Origin: an uncultured Prevotella sp.
GTDB lineage: Bacteria > Bacteroidota > Bacteroidia > Bacteroidales > Bacteroidaceae
Reading direction: 5' to 3'
Assembly: GCA_937889855.1 (NCBI GenBank)
Contig: CALBYK010000219.1
Span: forward strand, 1 to 5,790
DNA length: 5,790 nt
Shown here one piece after another: positions 1 to 5,119 of this stretch. The notes beneath the pieces were generated by a model. It had not been told where the DNA came from. It did not search any database and saw only the letters and a list, made by a program, of their open reading frames with translations. The position numbers and the translations under genes are program-made. The stretch's first letter is position 1. Each line of letters starts with the position of its first letter.

Positions 1-512
1 TATATACGCTCAAGTTTCCCAGTATTGTCAAAGCGCAGGACGCCTTTTATAGGCTCATTCTCGTTGATGCCAGGCAGATTGAAGGCAGGGTGTGCACCAA
101 TCTGAAAATGTATCTCCCGTGAGTCGGTGTTATGTACATGCCATATCACGTGAATCTCATTTCCGACTAGTTTGTATGTCACGGAGAGTATGAAGTGGTA
201 TGGATATTGTCTGAGCGTATTCTCTGTGTCTGAGAGCATGTATGTGGCGCTGTTGCAGGTTTGCTTGATGAGACGGAAGTTCATGTCGCGTGCAAATCCG
301 TGTCGGCCAAGTTGGAACACTTCTCCCTCTGTGCGGTATGTGCCTTTCCAAAGTCCGCATACTATAGGGAACAGTATTGGTGAGCGTCTGCCCCAGTATT
401 TGTCGTCACCTTGCCACAGATATTCTTTGCCTTCTGTGTCCTTGATACTTTGAAGTTCGGCCCCAAGGTCGGACACTTCTACTGTCAGTTGGTCATTGTG
501 TAAAGTTTCCAT
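1..512 (-). CDS. Aldose 1-epimerase family protein (LacX-like), N-terminal 170 residues, C-terminus beyond the left edge
   Basis: The minus-strand frame starts with ATG at 512 and stays open to base 1, giving 170 codons of a family usually near 290 residues. The translation has the pattern of galactose-mutarotase-fold proteins of the LacX-like branch: VSDLGAELQSI at residues 13-23, YWGRRSPILFPIV at 39-51, HGFARD at 71-76 and IGAHPAFNLPG at 138-148. His71 and His141 match the two conserved active-site histidines of aldose 1-epimerases; the catalytic glutamate lies in the missing C-terminal part. Such enzymes interconvert alpha and beta anomers of aldoses in the cytoplasm, and the true substrate of this branch is poorly defined. 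There is no signal peptide. Only 6 bases separate the cmk stop from this start, so it is probably co-transcribed and perhaps translationally coupled with cmk. Confidence is high for the family and low for the substrate. Confidence 0.9.
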   Translation of the reverse strand, partial: METLHNDQLTVEVSDLGAELQSIKDTEGKEYLWQGDDKYWGRRSPILFPIVCGLWKGTYRTEGEVFQLGRHGFARDMNFRLIKQTCNSATYMLSDTENTLRQYPYHFILSVTYKLVGNEIHVIWHVHNTDSREIHFQIGAHPAFNLPGINENEPIKGVLRFDNTGKLERI

Positions 513-518
513 AGTTGT

Positions 519-1208
519 TTATTTAGTCTTTTCGTTGAACTTTTCCATAAGCCATAGTTTCTGTTCGTCTATGGTCAGGTGGCTGTTGTCAAGAACAAGT
601 GCGTCGTCGGCTTTCCTTAGCGGTGATGTCTCGCGGTGAGTGTCTATGTAGTCGCGCTCTTTGACGTTCTTTAGTATGGCGTCCATGTCGGCAGGCATAC
701 CTTTGGCTTGCAGTTCATTAAATCTGCGTTCGGCACGTATCTCGGCTGAGGCGGTAACGAAAATCTTCAGTTCGGCTTCAGGGAACACTACGGTACCGAT
801 GTCTCGTCCGTCCATCACTATGCCTTTCTCCTTTCCCATTGCCTGTTGCTGCTCAACGAGTTTGGCTCTGACGAACGGCAATGCTGCTATCGGACTTACG
901 TGTTGTGACACCTCGAGCGAGCGTATTTCCTTTTCGACAACCTCATCGTTGAGGCATGCCTCTGGCCGTCCGTTATCAGGGTTGAGCTTGAATGATATTT
1001 TAACGTCTGGCAATAGCTTTTCAAGCTTTGTTGTGTCGATGTTGCCGTCTTTGCCGAACAGGTTGTTGCGCATGGCGAACAATGTGACAGAGCGGTACAT
1101 TGCTCCGGTGTCTACATAGATGTATCCCACCTCGTGTGCGAGGTCTTTGGCCATTGTGCTTTTTCCGCATGAGGAGTAGCCGTCTATGGCCACGATTATT
1201 TTTTTCAT
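519..1208 (-). CDS. cmk: Cytidylate kinase, (d)CMP kinase
   Basis: This 229-residue protein phosphorylates CMP and dCMP to the diphosphates using ATP, in cytoplasmic pyrimidine salvage and RNA/phospholipid precursor recycling. The P-loop is GYSSCGKST (residues 10-18). DTGAMYRS at 33-40 is the CMP-binding segment. The NMP-binding insert typical of bacterial CMP kinases spans about 95-122 (RSLEVSQHVS onward). GRDIGTVVFP at 134-143 carries the Arg-Asp pair that contacts the nucleotide, and the lid/C-terminal arginines are in ERDYIDTHRETSPLRKADDA (184-203). Length matches the usual 220-230 residues and no key motif is missing. The ATG at 1208 puts the P-loop at the expected distance from the N-terminus. 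The start has an A/T-rich leader and no Shine-Dalgarno sequence nearby, normal for Bacteroidetes. It lies 51 bases downstream of porQ with no visible promoter between, so it is probably in one operon with porQ and the epimerase gene. Confidence 0.97.
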   Translation of the reverse strand: MKKIIVAIDGYSSCGKSTMAKDLAHEVGYIYVDTGAMYRSVTLFAMRNNLFGKDGNIDTTKLEKLLPDVKISFKLNPDNGRPEACLNDEVVEKEIRSLEVSQHVSPIAALPFVRAKLVEQQQAMGKEKGIVMDGRDIGTVVFPEAELKIFVTASAEIRAERRFNELQAKGMPADMDAILKNVKERDYIDTHRETSPLRKADDALVLDNSHLTIDEQKLWLMEKFNEKTK

Positions 1209-1259
1209 TATATATAATTTAGTCTTTTATTGTTTTTTCCTTTCTTTAAGCTCTTCACT

Positions 1260-2207
1260 TTACAGAGAAAAAGCCGCGTTCACAATGATTGATGAGCTTG
1301 AAACATGGTATTTGCCGTAGGCGATGCTCATCTTGAAGCGGTCGAGGTTTATTCCTGCGCCAAATGAGAGTCCCGCGCCGTGTGAGCTTTTACCGTCGTT
1401 GTTTTCAATGCCCATTTCGTCAGCGTGTCTGAAATTGTATCCGGCCCCTAACCATAATGATTGTGACAGAGAGAGGTCAACACCAGCCACGAGGTGGTTT
1501 ATGAAGCGGTAGTTCCAGTGGTTGAGGTCCACGAGTGTGGCAGACACTCTGAATGGCGTGTTTGAAAAGCTTTTGCTTACTCCGAGTTGTATGTCAATTG
1601 GCATGGGGTCGTAGTTGTCGTTGTAGGCACTGAGTTGTCCGCCAAGATTCTTTGCCACGATTGATAGCGACAGTTCTTTGTCGGGATTGAAATAATTCAG
1701 TCCGAGGTCAATGCCCATGCCCATGCTGTTATAGCTGCCAATGTGTGAGGAGATGAGCTTAGCAGTGATGCCTCCTGCGACATGTTCGCTGAGCATATAG
1801 GAGAAGTATCCGGCAACGGCAATGTCCTTGGCGGAGAACTCGCCAGTCTGCAGGTTGCTCTCGTCTGTTTGTCTCATTGAGCCGTAGTTGACGTATTGTC
1901 CTGTCACGGCCCATGAAGCCTTGTCGCCCACGTTGCGGTTGAATGACGCGCTCGCTGTGGTAGAGCCAGACATGTAGGTCATGAAGTTGATTCCTATTGT
2001 CTTGTCTGACACTGACGAGAGGAGTGCCGGGTTGTTGAAAATTAGTGAGGCATCGTCTTCAATGAGCGTGGTGTTGTCGCCGCCGAGTGCTGCGGCATGC
2101 GCGCTGACCGGGAGGCGCAGAAAGTTGTAGGCAGTCTGGCTTTCCTGGGCTTGAGCTGCTATGTAGCTTGCGGTGGTGAGCAATAGTATGGTGATAAATT
2201 TCTTCAT
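1260..2207 (-). CDS. porQ: PorQ-type outer-membrane protein, type IX secretion system family
   Basis: This 315-residue protein begins with a Sec signal peptide (MKK, then the hydrophobic stretch 4-18, probable cleavage after AQA at 18-20). The mature start FLRLPVSAHAAALGG (29-43) followed by DDASLIFNNPALL (51-63) is the hallmark of the PorV/PorQ family of FadL-like beta-barrels. The rest alternates short amphipathic strands and polar turns, and the chain ends in AAFSL, consistent with a barrel C-terminal signal. In Porphyromonas gingivalis, PorQ belongs to the PorU-PorV-PorQ-PorZ complex that processes and attaches type IX cargo at the cell surface. Homologues also occur in Bacteroidales whose type IX status is unclear, so the secretion role here is inferred. 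It is the promoter-proximal gene of the porQ-cmk-epimerase cluster; porQ next to cmk is an arrangement I recall from other Bacteroidetes. An alternative is a PorV-like paralogue, but length and motifs favour PorQ. Confidence 0.85.
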   Translation of the reverse strand: MKKFITILLLTTASYIAAQAQESQTAYNFLRLPVSAHAAALGGDNTTLIEDDASLIFNNPALLSSVSDKTIGINFMTYMSGSTTASASFNRNVGDKASWAVTGQYVNYGSMRQTDESNLQTGEFSAKDIAVAGYFSYMLSEHVAGGITAKLISSHIGSYNSMGMGIDLGLNYFNPDKELSLSIVAKNLGGQLSAYNDNYDPMPIDIQLGVSKSFSNTPFRVSATLVDLNHWNYRFINHLVAGVDLSLSQSLWLGAGYNFRHADEMGIENNDGKSSHGAGLSFGAGINLDRFKMSIAYGKYHVSSSSIIVNAAFSL

Positions 2208-2226
2208 CCGTTTATTAATATGATTG

Positions 2227-2250
2227 CAAAGTTACAAAATAAACGCCAAA
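2227..2250 (-). promoter_or_regulatory. Putative Bacteroidetes-type promoter of the porQ-cmk operon
   Basis: Read on the minus strand, TAACTTTG (2234 to 2227) matches the -7 consensus TAnnTTTG exactly and lies about 20 bases before the porQ ATG. The nearest TTTG upstream (2250 to 2247) is only 12 bases away, too close to be a standard -33 box, whose usual spacing is about 19-21. The -33 element is therefore weak or absent, and the expected -33 position (about 2254-2257) falls in the adjacent palindrome. The predicted 5' leader is very short. Confidence 0.6.
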
Positions 2251-2253
2251 ATG

Positions 2254-2271
2254 AGTTGATTATTATCAACT
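2254..2271. promoter_or_regulatory. Perfect 7-bp inverted repeat at the -33 region of the porQ promoter, possible operator
   Basis: AGTTGAT (2254-2260) and ATCAACT (2265-2271) are exact reverse complements with a 4-base TATT spacer. The symmetry is compact enough for a dimeric regulator, and the element covers the position where the -33 box of the porQ promoter should be. That placement suggests an operator or activator site, but no regulator gene is in the window and a chance palindrome in A/T-rich DNA is possible. Confidence 0.35.
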
Positions 2272-2299
2272 AATGTTTTTAAATGCCGTAAAACTTAAA

Positions 2300-2347
2300 A
2301 TTGGCATTATAATAAGGATAATGTCATGTCCTTATTATAATGCCAAT
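2300..2347 (-). terminator. Perfect 19-bp inverted repeat, probable terminator of the SulP gene
   Basis: ATTGGCATTATAATAAGGA (2300-2318) is exactly complementary to 2329-2347, with a 10-base loop. Read on the minus strand it lies about 60 bases past the SulP stop and is followed by the T-rich tract TTTAAGTTTTA. That fits a Rho-independent terminator separating the SulP gene from porQ. The stem is unusually long and A/T-rich for a terminator, so a small palindromic repeat element is the main alternative. Confidence 0.6.
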
Positions 2348-2359
2348 CCTTATACTCTT

Positions 2360-2392
2360 GGTATTGCTGTCACGTATGGTATTGCTGTCACG
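2360..2392. repeat. Two-copy direct repeat, 18-base period
   Basis: GGTATTGCTGTCACG occurs at 2360-2374 and again at 2378-2392, separated by TAT. It lies between the SulP stop codon and the long inverted repeat. Two copies of 15 identical bases at a period of 18 suggest a recent slippage duplication. No function is evident. Confidence 0.8.
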
Positions 2393-2404
2393 CACGAATT
2401 GTTG

Positions 2405-4084
2405 TTATGCAGTGTGACTTATAATTTCTCTTGCACGCTCAAGTGCCAGGTTTATGTGGCTGCAAATATTCTCTTTACCGAGGATGTCGTAGAACTTGGC
2501 CTTTTCCAGTTGTTTGTGCACCTTCTCGTTCACGCCAGAAAGAACAACCTGGATGTTTTCGTTCTTGCTCATGAGGCAGAGGTTTGTGAGGTTGTGTATG
2601 CCGGTAGAATCTACAAACGGAACTTTTCTCATTCGTATTATTCGCACTTTCGGACGGTCACCGAAGGCTGCCATTATTTCCTCAAACTTGTTGCCGGCGC
2701 CAAAGAAGTAAGGCCCGTTTATCTCATACACTTCTACGCCTTGTGGGATAGTGAGGTGTTCGAGATTGCCCTTTACTATGTCCGACTCCTCATTTATCTC
2801 GTCCATGATGACCTTCACGTCAGTTGTCTCCGACATGCGTTTCATGAAGAGCAGGCAGGCAATGATGAGTCCAACCTCGATAGCGACGGTAAGGTCGAAG
2901 ATGATGGTGAGGAAGAAGGTTATAAGCAGTACGGTAACGTCGCTCTTGGGGTTTTTCATTAGGGCGAGGAACGAGCGCCATCCGCACATCCCGTAGCTTA
3001 CAATTACCAGCACACCGGCAAGACAGGCCATTGGTATGTACTTGGCGAGCGGCATGAAGAAGAGGAAGATGAGCAGCAGCACTATGGCGTGTATGATGCC
3101 AGCGACTGGTGTGCGTCCGCCGTTGTTGATGTTGGTCATTGTTCGTGCAATAGCTCCTGTTGCAGGAATGCCGCCGAATAGTGGCGAGGCGAGGTTTGCC
3201 ACGCCTTGTGCTATGAGTTCTGTGTTTGAGTTGTGGTGGTCGCCAATGACACCGTCGGCAACAGTGGCTGACAACAGAGACTCAATGGCGCCGAGCACGG
3301 CTATGGTGAGGGCGGGTGCCACAAGACTCTTGATTGTGTCCCATGTGATGTCTGGCACTTGCATGTTGGGTATGGTGTTGCTCACGTTGAAGCGGTCGCC
3401 GATGGTCTCGATAGTGGTTACGCCGCAGTAGTTTTTCAGCAGAAGTGCTGCAATGGTCATTAGTATTATTGCAACGAGCGATCCAGGAATCTTCTTGCTG
3501 AATTTTGGTGTTATGGCAATAATAACCACACTGGCGATGCCAACGAGCGAGCACCATAGGTCGGCTGTGGAGAAGTGCTGTATGTAGCATGCCCATTTCT
3601 CGATGAAGTCGGACGGTACGGTTTCGATAGTCAAGCCGAAGAGGTCCTTTATCTGGGTGGTGAATATGGTCACGGCAATACCGCTGGTGAACCCGACTAC
3701 GATGGGGTAGGGGATGTACTTAATGATGGTTCCAAGTTTCAGCATTCCGAATAGAATAAGGAACACACCTGCCATGAGTGTGGCAATTGTGAGCCCTTCC
3801 AGTCCGTATTTCTGTATGATTCCGTATATGATGATTATGAAAGCACCTGTAGGACCTCCAATTTGCACTTTGCTCCCACCGAGCAGCGAAATGATGAATC
3901 CGGCTACTATTGCCGTGATTATGCCCTTCTCGGGTGTAACGCCAGAGGCAATTCCGAAGGCTATGGCAAGAGGTAGCGCCACAATGCCTACTATGATGCC
4001 TGCCATAAGGTCGCTCATGAATGTCTTTTTATTGTACGACCTGAGCGTTGTTAATAGCTGGGGTTTGAAATCAAATGTTTTCAT
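2405..4084 (-). CDS. SulP/SLC26-family inorganic anion transporter with C-terminal STAS domain
   Basis: This 559-residue inner-membrane protein has the full SulP architecture. A hydrophobic transport domain covers about 24-416, and a cytoplasmic STAS domain covers about 447-552. Transport-domain signatures are ALPLAIAFGIASGVTPEKG (36-54), GGPTGAF in the third membrane segment (76-82), GAIESLLSA with Glu268 (265-273), and the NTELIAQG...FGGIPATGAIART block (287-315). The STAS domain contains VDSTG (491-495), the loop that holds the phosphorylatable Ser/Thr in anti-sigma-antagonist relatives. Characterised bacterial members move sulfate, bicarbonate or C4-dicarboxylates, usually by proton or sodium symport; the sequence alone does not decide which. 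No carbonic anhydrase or sulfate-assimilation gene is adjacent in this window. The ATG at 4084 is supported by a promoter about 60 bases upstream and by the normal N-terminal spacing to the first membrane segment. It appears monocistronic, ending before a strong hairpin. Confidence 0.95.
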   Translation of the reverse strand: MKTFDFKPQLLTTLRSYNKKTFMSDLMAGIIVGIVALPLAIAFGIASGVTPEKGIITAIVAGFIISLLGGSKVQIGGPTGAFIIIIYGIIQKYGLEGLTIATLMAGVFLILFGMLKLGTIIKYIPYPIVVGFTSGIAVTIFTTQIKDLFGLTIETVPSDFIEKWACYIQHFSTADLWCSLVGIASVVIIAITPKFSKKIPGSLVAIILMTIAALLLKNYCGVTTIETIGDRFNVSNTIPNMQVPDITWDTIKSLVAPALTIAVLGAIESLLSATVADGVIGDHHNSNTELIAQGVANLASPLFGGIPATGAIARTMTNINNGGRTPVAGIIHAIVLLLIFLFFMPLAKYIPMACLAGVLVIVSYGMCGWRSFLALMKNPKSDVTVLLITFFLTIIFDLTVAIEVGLIIACLLFMKRMSETTDVKVIMDEINEESDIVKGNLEHLTIPQGVEVYEINGPYFFGAGNKFEEIMAAFGDRPKVRIIRMRKVPFVDSTGIHNLTNLCLMSKNENIQVVLSGVNEKVHKQLEKAKFYDILGKENICSHINLALERAREIISHTA

Positions 4085-4143
4085 CCTCGAATAATTAGTG
4101 TTGAAAAATGAATAAGAAACAATAGTTACCTGTAAAACGAATG

Positions 4144-4174
4144 CAAAATTAAGAAATTTTTACGAAATGGCAAA
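4144..4174 (-). promoter_or_regulatory. Bacteroidetes-type promoter of the SulP gene
   Basis: On the minus strand, TTTG (4174 to 4171), a 19-base spacer, and TAATTTTG (4151 to 4144) match both the -33 and -7 consensus elements exactly. Transcription would start near 4137-4139, giving a leader of roughly 55 bases before the ATG at 4084. This is the best promoter match in the window. Confidence 0.75.
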
Positions 4175-4245
4175 ATAAAAGTTAATACATCATCTGCTAA
4201 AAACTGAATAATTGAACATGATGCACCACTTTATAGGTAAAAAAC

Positions 4246-4277
4246 TTAGCTACTTACCCGAAAAAAACGTAACTTTG
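4246..4277 (+). promoter_or_regulatory. Bacteroidetes-type promoter of the tonB-polyprenyl synthase operon
   Basis: TAACTTTG (4270-4277) is an exact -7 box. TTAG at 4246-4249, 20 bases upstream, matches three of four -33 positions. The start site would be near 4283-4285, leaving a leader of about 78 bases before the GTG start. The promoter faces away from that of the SulP gene, with about 70 bases between the two core elements. Confidence 0.7.
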
Positions 4278-4292
4278 CATCGTAGCGTAGAA

Positions 4293-4328
4293 CAGCCAGT
4301 AGGCTGGATGTCTAACATTATAGTAATG
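4293..4328 (+). promoter_or_regulatory. Two small hairpins in the predicted tonB 5' leader
   Basis: CAGCC (4293-4297) pairs with GGCTG (4302-4306) across a 4-base loop, and CATTA (4316-4320) pairs with TAATG (4324-4328) across 3 bases. Both lie between the predicted transcription start and the GTG start. Five-base stems are weak evidence, and I do not recognise a known riboswitch or leader family. Confidence 0.25.
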
Positions 4329-4362
4329 GCACAATAACGTCAAAAAAGGGAAACATATAAAA

Positions 4363-5097
4363 GTGGAACAAAAGAAATCACAGCTTGTCGATTTGGAGAG
4401 CAGGCGCCTTACAGGCTTCCTCTTAGGGTGCATAGTGGCGTTGTCGCTATTCCTTTTCGCCATCAACTATACAACGCGCGAAAGCGCCGATATGGCTTCA
4501 TACAGTAATATGGACGATCTTATGCGCGATGTAGACCTCATGCCGGCACCCGACCGGCGTGATATGATAGCTGCGGTGGAGCCGATGCCAAGGAAATCCT
4601 CGACGCAGAAGCTGAAAGTTGTGGACCGGAAAACACACATGGAGAAAGTCAACAGCATCACGCAAATGCGTACCGTCGGTGACGATGATGGTAGCGGAGG
4701 CGGGCAGTCAGGCAACTCGAGTGGCGCAAAGACGGACGGCTCGCAGACATTGCAGCCTGTGGCTGTAGATAATGAAGACAACCCGCTCAATTTCCGTGTC
4801 GTGGAACAGCTGCCCGAGTTTCCGGGTGGAATGTCTGCCTTTGTGAAGTGGCTCACAGACAACCTCCGCTATCCGCCTGCCGCAAAGGCGCGGAATGTGC
4901 AGGGACGCGTTGTCGTTACGTTTGTCATCAACCGTGACGGCTCTACGAGCGACATAAAAGTTGCACGCTCGGTAGACCCGCTTCTTGACCGTGAGGCACT
5001 GCGTGTGGCACGCATGATGCCGCGATGGAAACCGGGCGTGAACAACAACAAGCCTTGCCGCACTCTGTTTGCGGTGCCAATAGAGTTCAGAATATAA
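4363..5097 (+). CDS. TonB-family energy transducer protein, GTG start
   Basis: This 244-residue protein has the TonB layout: a short cytoplasmic N-terminus, one membrane anchor at about 17-36 (TGFLLGCIVALSLFLFAINY), a periplasmic linker, and a C-terminal TonB domain at about 165-243. The lead-in PEFPGGMSAFVKWL (151-164), then RYPPAA, NVQGRVVVTFVINRDG, DREALRVARMMPRWKPG and the final IEFRI, are typical of Bacteroidetes TonB proteins. Working with ExbB/ExbD, these pass proton-motive force to TonB-dependent outer-membrane receptors; the partners are not in this window. GTG at 4363 is the only reasonable start: no in-frame ATG lies between it and the stop at 4324-4326, and the first internal Met (44) would remove the anchor. 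AAAAAAGGG ends 12 bases upstream as a possible weak ribosome site. The linker is not the usual Pro-rich type; it has a Gly/Ser-rich patch at 107-121. A polyprenyl synthase gene follows after 22 bases, probably in the same transcript. Confidence 0.92.
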   Translation: MEQKKSQLVDLESRRLTGFLLGCIVALSLFLFAINYTTRESADMASYSNMDDLMRDVDLMPAPDRRDMIAAVEPMPRKSSTQKLKVVDRKTHMEKVNSITQMRTVGDDDGSGGGQSGNSSGAKTDGSQTLQPVAVDNEDNPLNFRVVEQLPEFPGGMSAFVKWLTDNLRYPPAAKARNVQGRVVVTFVINRDGSTSDIKVARSVDPLLDREALRVARMMPRWKPGVNNNKPCRTLFAVPIEFRI

Positions 5098-5119
5098 AAA
5101 CACAGAAAATACACATTTT

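Noticed and set aside
172..453. Plus-strand open frame in the left edge region
   Set aside because: The minus strand here encodes a convincing aldose 1-epimerase with both active-site histidines, so this frame is a shadow.
661..1119. Plus-strand open frame opposite cmk
   Set aside because: Low-complexity Ser/Met-rich translation entirely inside cmk on the other strand, with no domain signal.
2300..2400. CRISPR-like or mobile-element reading of the repeats in the porQ-SulP gap
   Set aside because: There are only two direct copies with a 3-base spacer, no array, no transposase, and no target-site duplication around the inverted repeat that I can see.
2273..2962. Long plus-strand open frame opposite the SulP gene (229 codons)
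   Set aside because: It lies antisense to a clearly conserved transporter. Its translation shows no recognisable domain, and its start overlaps the intergenic hairpin and repeat. It is best explained as a shadow of the SulP reading frame.
4236..4258. GGTAA/TTACC inverted repeat upstream of the tonB -7 box
   Set aside because: Five-base arms with a 13-base loop are too weak to separate from chance in A/T-rich sequence, even though it overlaps the -33 region.
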